From assembly GCF_900176135.1 (NCBI RefSeq), contig NZ_FWWW01000074.1:1-56080 (forward strand): a stretch of 56,080 bases of DNA, in the 5' to 3' direction. The notes below the pieces were generated by a model. That model was not told the DNA's origin. It did not search any database and saw only the letters and a list, made by a program, of their open reading frames with translations. Numbering within the stretch: position 1 is the first letter of the stretch; every line of letters starts with the position of its first letter. The stretch is from Hymenobacter roseosalivarius DSM 11622 (GTDB lineage Bacteria; Bacteroidota; Bacteroidia; Cytophagales; Hymenobacteraceae). Below, piece by piece: positions 34,646 through 42,549 of this stretch. Position numbers and translations under genes: made by a program.

Positions 34646-35110
34646 ATGGCCCGTGATTACGAACTTGACGATGTAGACCGCAAAATTCTCGCGCTACTCA
34701 TCGCCGACGCGAAAATGCCCTACACTGAAATTGCCCGCAAAGTCCACGTATCCGGCGGTACGGTGCATGTGCGCATGACCCGGATGGAGGAACTCGGTAT
34801 CGTGCTAGGTTCCACCTTACGCGTTGATTACCAGAAACTAGGCTATGGCGTTAGTGCTTTTCTGGGTATTTATCTGACCAAAAGCTCCGTGTCGGATAGC
34901 GTGGCCAAGCTGCTCAGTAAGATCCCCGAAGTCATCAGCATACATTACACTACCGGCAACTATGGCTTCTTCGCCCGCATCGTGTGCCGCGACACGCAGC
35001 ACCTGCGCGACGTGCTCCACGACCAGGTTCAGCTCATCGAGGGCATCGAGCGCACCGAGACGCTCATCTCTTTAGAAGAGAATTTGAACCGTTCTATTCA
35101 ACTACTTTGA
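34646..35110 (+). CDS. Lrp/AsnC family transcriptional regulator
   Basis: A 154-aa protein with an N-terminal winged helix (LDDVDRKILALLIADAKM followed by YTEIARKVHVSGGTVHVRMTR) and a C-terminal RAM/effector domain (GYGVSAFLGIYLTKSS, TGNYGFFARIVCRD) of the AsnC type, which binds an amino acid. Such regulators control amino-acid metabolism and often their own gene. It faces the candidate ncRNA, which is divergently transcribed 110 bases upstream; regulation of one by the other is possible but unproven. Confidence 0.93.
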   Translation: MARDYELDDVDRKILALLIADAKMPYTEIARKVHVSGGTVHVRMTRMEELGIVLGSTLRVDYQKLGYGVSAFLGIYLTKSSVSDSVAKLLSKIPEVISIHYTTGNYGFFARIVCRDTQHLRDVLHDQVQLIEGIERTETLISLEENLNRSIQLL

Positions 35111-35234
35111 AGCTCGGTAACAGAGAGAATAAAGGAGACTACGATTCAAAGCTGGATTGGATTGATCCTTGCCAAATAGGGCCGAGTAGCTATGGTTAAC
35201 AGCTCTGTTTTTTACTTCGCCATGATTAGTGTGT

Positions 35235-36197
35235 ATGAAAGGTCTCTTGGTCGCTGTGCTCTTGACCGCGTGGATGGGACTGCCCGTGTGGGCGCATGGA
35301 CAAAGCCTGCCCGCCGTATACCTGAATGCCCGCGACGAGGAAACCGTACCCGATAGCGCCACGCACTACCGCGTGGTAGACTTGCTTAGTGATACGGAGT
35401 TTGGGGTGCGGGAATATTCGCTGGTGGGTATGCTGCTGCTGCGCGGTACGCTTTCGGCCATTGAGCCGCCAGTTCGCAATGGCGTGTTTACCTGGCTTTA
35501 CCCCACGGGTGCTAAAGCCAGCGAGGTGCCTTTTCGGGATAATAAAGCCCACGGCTTGTTCGTGGCCTGGTACGAAGACGGCCGCGTGCGTAGTCGCGGC
35601 GAATACGAGCTGGGACAGCGCGTGGGGCCTTGGCTCAGTGTGCATCGCAATGGGCAAAAGCGCTCCGAAGGCCGCTATCAGCAGGGCCACCCCCACGGTG
35701 AGTGGCGCTATTACTACGACACCGGCCAGCTCAGCGCCATTGAGCGCCTATACACTGGCCGTACGCTTAACCTGACGTATTACCTGCCCGATGGCGCGGC
35801 GTTGGCGGGCATCTCGCAAAAGCGGGAGCCGCCGAAGTTTCCAGGCGGCAACGCGGCTTTATTACGCCACATCGACCAAGCAACGGTATATCCCAAAGAA
35901 GCGCGTCGCCGCAATCTGACGGGGCAGGTATTCGTGAACTATACCGTGGGCGAAGACGGCCGCGTCGGCGATGTGCGCGTGGTACGCGGCCTCTCGCCTG
36001 AGCTCGACAACGAAGCCCGGCGCGTAGTAGCTGGCCTGCCTGCTTTTCAGCCCGGCCGCGAATATAACTTGCCCACGGCCATGACTTTCACGCTAGCCAT
36101 CAACTTCACGCCCACTTTCACGCTTTTGGGCAACACGCTTCCGCCCCAAGGACCACCCATTGAAGCGCGCGCCAGCAATCCTGACGCAAACTTTTGA
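35235..36197 (+). CDS. TonB-like energy transducer with MORN-type repeats
   Basis: A 320-aa exported protein; the ATG at 35235 is preferred to a GTG two codons upstream (signal MKGLLVAVLLTAWMG). The middle (about residues 80-175) is a MORN-variant repeat region, seen in phrases such as GVFTWLYPTGAKASEVPF, AHGLFVAWYEDGRVRSRGEY and HGEWRYYYDTGQLSAIE. The C-terminal 95 residues are a TonB C-terminal domain (PGGNAALLRHIDQATVYP, GQVFVNYTVGEDGRVGDVRV). It has no N-terminal membrane helix besides the signal peptide, so it may sit in the outer membrane or periplasm rather than act as a classic TonB. Fusion of MORN and TonB is common in Bacteroidetes. Confidence 0.85.
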   Translation: MKGLLVAVLLTAWMGLPVWAHGQSLPAVYLNARDEETVPDSATHYRVVDLLSDTEFGVREYSLVGMLLLRGTLSAIEPPVRNGVFTWLYPTGAKASEVPFRDNKAHGLFVAWYEDGRVRSRGEYELGQRVGPWLSVHRNGQKRSEGRYQQGHPHGEWRYYYDTGQLSAIERLYTGRTLNLTYYLPDGAALAGISQKREPPKFPGGNAALLRHIDQATVYPKEARRRNLTGQVFVNYTVGEDGRVGDVRVVRGLSPELDNEARRVVAGLPAFQPGREYNLPTAMTFTLAINFTPTFTLLGNTLPPQGPPIEARASNPDANF

Positions 36198-36222
36198 GCA
36201 CGAAGCTTATACTAAAATCAAG

Positions 36223-36258
36223 AAAAAGCCCCCCAGAATTAGCCTGGGGGGCTTTTTT
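36223..36258. terminator. bidirectional terminator between MORN/TonB and thioredoxin genes
   Basis: AAAAAGCCCCCCAG (36223-36236) and CTGGGGGGCTTTTT (36244-36257), loop AATTAGC. Perfect 14-bp arms between convergent genes. Confidence 0.92.
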
Positions 36259-36278
36259 AATCTAAAAATGGTAGAGCT

Positions 36279-36611
36279 CTAAGCCACAGTTACCTGCGCG
36301 TCCAGCTTTTGGGCCAATACGTGCTTGGGCACGGCACCTACCTGCTTATCTACGATCTGGCCGTTTTTGAACACGAGCAGCGTCGGGATGCTGCGAATGC
36401 CAAACTTGGCGGAAGTCTGCGGATTCGAGTCAACATCGACTTTGCCGATAATGACGCGGCCTTCGTACTCGCCGGCCAGCTCCTCTACTACGGGGCCTAC
36501 CATGCGGCAGGGTCCGCACCACTCGGCCCAGAAGTCCACGAGCACGGGCTTATCGGAGTTGATTATTTCTTCAAAATTGGAATCGGTGATTTCAATTGCT
36601 TTGTGTCCCAT
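36279..36611 (-). CDS. trxA: thioredoxin
   Basis: A 110-aa canonical thioredoxin with [14 protein letters not shown] (Cys32, Cys35), the cis-proline loop [10 protein letters not shown] and the FKNGQIVD strand. It reduces disulfides in the cytoplasm using thioredoxin reductase. It lies downstream of dnaE on the same strand, but a 709-base gap separates them, so it has its own promoter. Confidence 0.97.
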   Translation of the reverse strand: MGHKAIEITDSNFEEIINSDKPVLVDFWAEWCGPCRMVGPVVEELAGEYEGRVIIGKVDVDSNPQTSAKFGIRSIPTLLVFKNGQIVDKQVGAVPKHVLAQKLDAQVTVA

Positions 36612-37059
36612 GATAGTAGGGGTTGAATGGTGTAGTTATCTGAGTGCTTACGAGCAAACGGGCCGCAAGGTAGCAGATTGCAGTTCAACAAGCCACGATA
36701 AGGAAAGTTCAATGGCGCCACCATGGGGCGGGGGCGGACAGCAGGAAAAGGTGTTCCTTCCCTCCGGTGTATGATTACCTCTCATCGGCGCTCCCGCGAG
36801 TAAGCATTTTGTCTCCTCGGATAAAGTTTTTTCTGCCCTGAGTAAAGACTGCCCACGGCACAGCTTATCCCGGTAAGTCACGGCCGGCTGCCCGGGGCCA
36901 AAACGAGTCAAAAGGCTGTTTCCAGACCCTTTTACCTCGTTGGGCTAAATGGGTTTTTTCCGCCGGCCGGCCAGACAAAACCGCGGTCATCCGGCTTGCA
37001 TAATGCCTGTTGTGCTATATATATTATTCGTAATAAATAGATCAGCTGGTTATTTTGGG
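36612..37059. other. first part of a 709-base gap without a gene
   Basis: No convincing protein gene or known RNA was found. A minus-strand frame 36648-36911 exists but has no family resemblance or signal. Two short palindromic words (GGAAAAGGTGTTCC at 36747, GCCGGCCGGC at 36962) are visible. The trxA promoter must be in this region; a TACCTTG near 36665-36671 on the minus strand is one base short of the consensus. Confidence 0.4.
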
Positions 37060-37240
37060 GTCGTAGATCAGGGAAAGCAACCACCGCTAACTCCCATCGG
37101 GCAATGATCTACGACTAGGCGACGCCGTTTCTTTTGCCTCCGTTGCCGCGTCCGCGGCCGTCATCAAGAGCAGCCGGAGCCGGTATTGATGACGGCCATA
37201 ATCGGCCCGCTAGGGCGCGGAGCTCGGTATGGGGGCTCCG
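37060..37240. other. cluster of three strong hairpins in the gap before dnaE
   Basis: Three consecutive inverted repeats: GTCGTAGATCA/TGATCTACGAC (37060-37070, 37105-37115), GGCCGTCATCA/TGATGACGGCC (37156-37166, 37187-37197) and CGGAGC/GCTCCG (37218-37223, 37235-37240). The first also contains a nested GGGA...TCCC stem. No U-run follows any of them. It could be a structured RNA, the 3' UTR of dnaE, or protein-binding sites. RNase P RNA and tmRNA were considered and not matched. Confidence 0.5.
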
Positions 37241-37320
37241 ACCTTGTAATGCATTTAGCTCAGCTGACGCGGCTGAAAGGATGAGATCCAGCCCTAGGGG
37301 GCAATTCGCCCGGACTTACT

Positions 37321-40300
37321 TTATATCAGCTGACAAGCATCCATTTCCAGTTCCCGCATCTTATCAATAAATGCCTTAGGCTCAATCTGAAAGCGGCGCG
37401 AGAACATATCTACGGCCAACTGCTCGTGGGGCTCGGCAAACTGAATTTCGAGGCGCTTCTTGCCGGGCGCGGCGGCAATGGCTTCTTCCAGGCGGTCAAT
37501 CATGGGGCCGGTGACGGTGCGCAAATCCAGGCGGACGCGCACGCCTTTGCTCATCTTCTCGGCAATGTCGGCCAGGGGCTGCATCGAGATAATGCGCAGG
37601 TCCCACTGGTCCTGGGTGTGGCGGCGCAGCTCCTGCTTGAGGCGCACGTACATGGGCGGCACCTGCTCGTTAGGGTAATTGCGAGGATTAATGAGGGGGG
37701 CAAATTTGGTGTAGTCGTCGCGGAACAGGGCCGGGCTGATGCTCGTCTCGTAGTCTTCCAGGGTGAAGGTGCAGAAGGGCTGGCCCATTTTCGTGGTCTT
37801 GAACAAGACGTTATTGATGAGACCAGCTACGGCGATTTCCTTGTTCTTGTGGTTGTCAAGCACGTCCAGACCGCAGGTGCAGTAGGCGTCCAGTTCCAGC
37901 TTGTAGGAGTCGAGTGGGTGGCCGGAGAGGTAAAAGCCTACCACCTCCTTTTCGCGGCGCAGCTGCTCGGTTTTGCTCCAGGGCTCCATCTCGTGTATCT
38001 TGGGTAGCGGCGCTGCCACCGCCCCGAAGGCCGAAGCCCCGAACAGGCTGTGCTGGCTGCTCTCGCGGGCGGCGGCGGCCTGCTGACCCAGCCGCATGGC
38101 CTTATCGATGAGGGGCTGGTCGCCGGTCGGGGCGTCGAGGTAGAGGCGGCGGTGCTTGCCAAAATCATCGAATGCGCCGGCCTGGGCCAGGCTTTCAAAG
38201 GTTTTCTTGTTCACCGTACGCAGGTTCACGCGCTTGGCAAAGTCGAAGATATCGGAGTACGGCCCGCCTTTTTCCCGCTCCTCCACCATGCTTTCCACGG
38301 CCAGCTCGCCCGCGCCCTTCACGGCGGCCATCCCGAAGCGGATAGCACCTTCCTGGTTCACGTTAAACTTGAGCAGGCTCTCGTTCACGTCGGGCCCCAG
38401 CACGGCCACGCCCTGCTTGCGAGCCTCTTCGATAAAGAAGGTCACCTTCTTGATGTCGCCCATGTTGTTGGTGAGCACGGCGGCCATGTACTCGGCCGGG
38501 TAGTTGGCCTTGAGGTAGCCAGTCTGGTAGGCCACCACGGAGTAAGCGGCCGAATGCGAGCGGTTAAACCCATACTCGGCGAATTTCTCCATCACGTCGA
38601 AAACTTCATTGGCCTTTTTGGCCACGATGCCGTGCAGATTCTTGGCACCCTCGATGAACTTGTCGCGCTCCAGGGCCATCTTTTTCAGGTCTTTCTTGCC
38701 CATGGCGCGGCGCAGCAAATCGGCACCGCCGAGCGAGTAGCCGGCCAGAATCTGAGCCGTCTGCATAATCTGCTCCTGGTACACCATAATGCCCTGGCTG
38801 TACTCCAGAATGGGTTGCAACAGCTCATGCGGGTACACTACTTCTTCCCGGCCGTGCTTGCGGTTGATGAAGTTGGGAATGAACTGCATCGGGCCGGGCC
38901 GGTACAGGGCGTTCATGGCAATCAAATCCTCAATATTTGTCGGTCTCAGGTCCTTCAGATACTGCCGCATACCTTCACTTTCAAACTGGAAGGTGCCGAT
39001 GGTATCGCCGCGCTGGTAGAGAGCGTAGGTCTTTTCATCGTCGAGCGGGATGTCGTCGATGTCGATTTTTACGCCGTGGTTGCGCTCAATCAGGCGCAGG
39101 GCATCCACGATGATAGTCAGGGTTTTGAGGCCCAGAAAGTCCATCTTCAGCATCCCGGCGCTCTCGATGACCTTGCCGTCGAATTGGGTGATGAGCAGCT
39201 CCGATTCTTTGGAGGTGGAAACGGGGATGTACTTGGTGATGTCGTCGGGAGCGATGATGATGCCCGCGGCGTGAATGCCGGTGTTGCGCACCGAGCCTTC
39301 GAGCTGGGTGGCCAGGCGCAGAATCTGGCCCTTGAGGTTGTCGGGGCTTTCGTCGCGCCGGATGCTGTCCAGCTCCTGGTTTTCGGCAAAGGCACCGGCC
39401 AGGGTGGTGCCGGGCTTGTCGGGCACCATCTTGGTGAGGTCGTTGGTCTGGGGCAGGGCCAGCTCCATGGCCCGCGCCACGTCCTTGATGCTGCTTTTGG
39501 CGGCCATCGTACCGAAGGTGATAATCTGGGCCACCTGGGTTTTGCCGTACTTGCCCACCACGTAGTCGATGACCTTCTGGCGGTTCACGTCGTCGAAGTC
39601 GATGTCGATGTCGGGCATCGACACCCGCTCCGGGTTCAGGAAGCGCTCGAACAGCAGCGAGTACTTAATTGGGTCGATGTTGGTGATGCCCACGCAGTAG
39701 GCCACGGCCGAGCCGGCCGCCGAGCCCCGGCCCGGCCCCACAGCCACGCCCACCGAGCGGCCGTGGTTGATGAAGTCCTGGGTGATGAGGAAGTAGCCCG
39801 CAAACCCCATCGTCTGGATGATGCGCAGCTCGTAGTCGAGGCGCTCCTCGATTTCGGGCGTCCGCTCGGAGTAGCGCGGCTTCGCGCCCTCGAACGCGCC
39901 CTGATAGGTGAGGTGGCGCAGGAAGTCGTCGGCGTTGGCGAACTGGGGTGGCAGCGGGAAGTTGGGCAGCAGAATGTCGCGCTGGAGCTTGGGGGGCGTA
40001 ATTTTGTCGACAATCTCGTTCGTGTTGTCCACGCTCTCGGGCACGTCGGCAAACAGCGCGTTCATCTCGGCCTGGGTCTTGAAGAAGAACTGGTCGTTGG
40101 CGAAGCCGAAGCGGGTGTGGGGCTTGGGCTTCTGCAATTCCTCATCAATGCGGCGCAGCTGCTTCTGGGCGCGCTCGTCGCGCGAGTGGTCGCGGCGCAG
40201 GTTGTCGAGCAGGTCGTATTTGACCTCGCCCTTGCCCGTCATCAGGGTGTAGTAGTTGGTTTGAATGTCGCCCACGGGGTTGCTGTGCTCCTCGCCCGTG

Positions 40301-41004
40301 TTCACGCACAGCAGCAGGTCGTGGGCGGCGTAGTCGGTCTGGTTGACGTAGTGCGAGTCGTTGGTGCAGATGACCTTCACGCCGTGCTTCCGGGCCAAAC
40401 CCAGGAGCACCTGGTTCACGTCTTCCTGGCTTTTGCCGGTGCCGTCGAAGTTCATCAGCCCGTGCCGCTGAATCTCGATGTAGTAGTCGTCGCCGAACAT
40501 ATCCAGCCACCACTTCAGCTTTTCCTCGGCTTCGGCCTCGGAGCGGAACAGGATGGTTTGCGGAATCTCGGCCCCGATGCAGCAGCTGGTGGCAATCAGT
40601 CCTTCGTGGTACTGTTCGAGCAATTCTTTGTCGATACGCGGAAACTTGGAATACACGCCCTCGATGAAGCTCAGCGAGCAAAGCTTGCTCAGGTTGTGGT
40701 AGCCGGCCTGGTCCTTGGCCAGCAGCAGCTGGTGGTAGCGCTTGTCCTTCTCGCCTTTCTCCTTGCTGAAGGTCTTTTTGTGGCGGTCTTCTACCATATA
40801 AAACTCGCAGCCCACGATGGGCTTCACGTTGTACTTATTGGCTTCGGCTACGAAGTTGAAGGCCCCGAACATATTGCCGTGGTCGGTGAGGGCCACGGCG
40901 GGCATCCCGTCGGCCTGGGCCTTTTTCATCAGGTTCGTGATGCTGGCCTGGCCGTCGAGCAGAGAATATTGGGTGTGGCTGTGAAGGTGCGAGAAGATCG
41001 GCAT
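37321..41004 (-). CDS. dnaE: DNA polymerase III subunit alpha
   Basis: A 1227-aa protein. Domains in order: N-terminal PHP domain (FSHLHSHTQYSLLDGQASI), palm with the catalytic acidic motif PDIDIDFDD (aspartates of the polymerase site), thumb and fingers (GPGRGSAAGSAVAY, ALYRPGPMQFIPNF), the helix-hairpin-helix and OB-fold parts, and a beta-clamp motif QHSLFG near residue 983. It is the replicative polymerase core of the DnaE1 type; the length is slightly above E. coli DnaE (1160). Its start at 41004 is supported by the PHP motif. It has no neighbours of the replisome here. A TTTGCCCCCC word lies inside at 37695-37707. Confidence 0.97.
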   Translation of the reverse strand: MPIFSHLHSHTQYSLLDGQASITNLMKKAQADGMPAVALTDHGNMFGAFNFVAEANKYNVKPIVGCEFYMVEDRHKKTFSKEKGEKDKRYHQLLLAKDQAGYHNLSKLCSLSFIEGVYSKFPRIDKELLEQYHEGLIATSCCIGAEIPQTILFRSEAEAEEKLKWWLDMFGDDYYIEIQRHGLMNFDGTGKSQEDVNQVLLGLARKHGVKVICTNDSHYVNQTDYAAHDLLLCVNTGEEHSNPVGDIQTNYYTLMTGKGEVKYDLLDNLRRDHSRDERAQKQLRRIDEELQKPKPHTRFGFANDQFFFKTQAEMNALFADVPESVDNTNEIVDKITPPKLQRDILLPNFPLPPQFANADDFLRHLTYQGAFEGAKPRYSERTPEIEERLDYELRIIQTMGFAGYFLITQDFINHGRSVGVAVGPGRGSAAGSAVAYCVGITNIDPIKYSLLFERFLNPERVSMPDIDIDFDDVNRQKVIDYVVGKYGKTQVAQIITFGTMAAKSSIKDVARAMELALPQTNDLTKMVPDKPGTTLAGAFAENQELDSIRRDESPDNLKGQILRLATQLEGSVRNTGIHAAGIIIAPDDITKYIPVSTSKESELLITQFDGKVIESAGMLKMDFLGLKTLTIIVDALRLIERNHGVKIDIDDIPLDDEKTYALYQRGDTIGTFQFESEGMRQYLKDLRPTNIEDLIAMNALYRPGPMQFIPNFINRKHGREEVVYPHELLQPILEYSQGIMVYQEQIMQTAQILAGYSLGGADLLRRAMGKKDLKKMALERDKFIEGAKNLHGIVAKKANEVFDVMEKFAEYGFNRSHSAAYSVVAYQTGYLKANYPAEYMAAVLTNNMGDIKKVTFFIEEARKQGVAVLGPDVNESLLKFNVNQEGAIRFGMAAVKGAGELAVESMVEEREKGGPYSDIFDFAKRVNLRTVNKKTFESLAQAGAFDDFGKHRRLYLDAPTGDQPLIDKAMRLGQQAAAARESSQHSLFGASAFGAVAAPLPKIHEMEPWSKTEQLRREKEVVGFYLSGHPLDSYKLELDAYCTCGLDVLDNHKNKEIAVAGLINNVLFKTTKMGQPFCTFTLEDYETSISPALFRDDYTKFAPLINPRNYPNEQVPPMYVRLKQELRRHTQDQWDLRIISMQPLADIAEKMSKGVRVRLDLRTVTGPMIDRLEEAIAAAPGKKRLEIQFAEPHEQLAVDMFSRRFQIEPKAFIDKMRELEMDACQLI

Positions 41005-41243
41005 GGTAAGGAATGTAAGCAGCGGAGAAGTAGTAAAGATACCCAGACCCGCCCGGAGTTGGAAGCTAAAAGAGCCGTCCGGCTGAGTATCAACCAGATA
41101 AATTGCCCCCCGGCCAACCCCGCCGTCCGCTTCCGGCGTATAGGTTGTAACTAATCAGTCGGGAAGCGGGTTGGCATAGCTAACTTGCCCTCGGGGAGCA
41201 AAAAAGCTTCGATTTTTACTTAGACGCCCGATCATTTTACCAT

Positions 41244-42341
41244 ATGAAAGCACTGCCCGCCGTCCTGACCGACCCGGTTTATCACAAGCCTGCTACTTAT
41301 TCCTGGCTGGACACGCAGCTGCTGAAGGTTTGCCAGGATGAGCGCGACCTGCCTTTCGCCCGGCTGTTGGTGAATATTAGCCTGACGCTCATTCCGCTGG
41401 CCTTGCTGCTCTACGTGCCGGGCCTGCCGGGCTGGCTGTGGTGGTCGGCAGCCGTGCTGTTTCACTTCCTGAATAACATCCGCTTCAAAGGGCCGTTTGG
41501 GCTGATGCTGCACTGCGTGTGCCACCGGCCGCTGTTTAAGAAGGAGCACGACTGGCTGAATATGGGCATTCCGTGGGTGATTGGGCCGCTGTTCGGGCAG
41601 ACGCCCGAAACCTACTACACCCACCACATGGGCATGCACCACGCCGAGAATAACATGCCCGAAGACACCAGCTCGACCATGCGCTACCAGCGCGACTCGC
41701 TGGGGAGCTTTTTGCAGTACCTGGGCGACTTTATTGCGGTGGGTATTTTTCGGCTGCTGTCTTATTTTAAGCGGAAGAAAAAGCAGAAATTCCTGTTTAA
41801 ATCTATTCGTGGGGAGGCGGCGTTCTTTGCGCTGTGCGTGGGCCTGAGCTTCGTGAACTGGCCGGCCACGTTTACCGTGTTTATTCTGCCCTTCCTGATT
41901 TCGCGGGTGATAATGATGCTCGGCAACTGGACCCAGCACGCCTTCGTGAACCCGATTGACCCGGCCAACGCCTACCATAACAGCGTGACGTGCCTGAACA
42001 CCAAGTACAACCATAAGTGCTGGAACGACGGCTACCACACCAGCCACCACGTGCGCCCCGCCCTGCACTGGACCGAGCACCCCAATCATTTCCTGAAAAC
42101 GTTGCCCAAATACGTGCAGCACGAGGCCATCGTCTTCGATGGTATCCACTGGCTCCACCTCTTCGCCTGGCTCATGACCAAGCGCTACGACCTGATGGCC
42201 CGGCATTTCGTGAACGTGGGCGAACGGTACACGAGCGATGAGGAAGTCATCGAGCTGCTCAAATCACGCACCCGCCGCTTCGCCGAAACAACGCCTTATG
42301 CACCCGTTCCCAGCTCCCGCCTGGTGAGCCACGGAGTGTAG
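41244..42341 (+). CDS. fatty acid desaturase family membrane enzyme
   Basis: A 365-aa membrane protein with about four membrane segments and the three histidine boxes: HCVCH (His90, His94), HHMGMHH (His127-133) and the late DGYHTSHH around residue 265, followed by RPALHWTEH. The boxes bind the diiron centre that adds a double bond to lipid-bound acyl chains using electrons from a ferredoxin-type donor. The stop codon TAG (42339-42341) comes from the left end of a 133-bp palindromic element, so the last residues may be altered compared with relatives. The specific lipid substrate is unknown. Confidence 0.85.
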   Translation: MKALPAVLTDPVYHKPATYSWLDTQLLKVCQDERDLPFARLLVNISLTLIPLALLLYVPGLPGWLWWSAAVLFHFLNNIRFKGPFGLMLHCVCHRPLFKKEHDWLNMGIPWVIGPLFGQTPETYYTHHMGMHHAENNMPEDTSSTMRYQRDSLGSFLQYLGDFIAVGIFRLLSYFKRKKKQKFLFKSIRGEAAFFALCVGLSFVNWPATFTVFILPFLISRVIMMLGNWTQHAFVNPIDPANAYHNSVTCLNTKYNHKCWNDGYHTSHHVRPALHWTEHPNHFLKTLPKYVQHEAIVFDGIHWLHLFAWLMTKRYDLMARHFVNVGERYTSDEEVIELLKSRTRRFAETTPYAPVPSSRLVSHGV

Positions 42342-42468
42342 CGCGAACTTTTAGTTCGCGTTTCGTGGAACATGAACGCCTGGGGGGCATTTTCCCGCAG
42401 CTTGTTCACCCAAACAACGATACGCGAAGCAGAAGCCTGGCTCTGCCGTCCCGCAGGTCGCGCTACAC
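42336..42468. repeat. 133-bp element with 11-bp terminal inverted repeats
   Basis: The ends GTGTAGCGCGA (42336-42346) and TCGCGCTACAC (42458-42468) are perfect inverted repeats. Inside, GCGAACT-TTT-AGTTCGC forms a hairpin. It has the form of a small MITE or REP element. Its left end overlaps the desaturase reading frame and supplies the stop codon. Confidence 0.7.
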
Positions 42469-42475
42469 CCCAACG

Positions 42476-42536
42476 ATTTCTGTTATAACCAAAAGAGGAC
42501 GGTACTGAGCCGTCCTCTTTTGGTTATAACAGAAAT
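42476..42536. terminator. bidirectional terminator with 27-bp perfect arms
   Basis: Arms 42476-42502 and 42510-42536 are perfect complements of 27 bases around loop TACTGAG: ATTTCTGTTATAACC then AAAAGAGGACGG on the left and its mirror on the right. It separates the convergent desaturase and transglycosylase genes. Confidence 0.9.
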
Positions 42537-42549
42537 AAATGTCCAAACG

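Noticed and set aside
36648..36911. Minus-strand open frame of 87 codons in the trxA upstream gap
   Set aside because: No signal peptide, no family resemblance, no promoter in position; composition looks non-coding.
36960..37320. RNase P RNA or tmRNA in the gap before dnaE
   Set aside because: AAGTCCGGGC at the edge looked like an RNase P motif, but the other conserved regions and the overall layout are missing on both strands; no tRNA-like ends with CCA were seen.
38050..41154. 1034-codon open frame on the plus strand
   Set aside because: It is exactly opposite dnaE and has the Val/His/Gln-rich composition typical of the antisense of a GC-rich gene. No domain resemblance.
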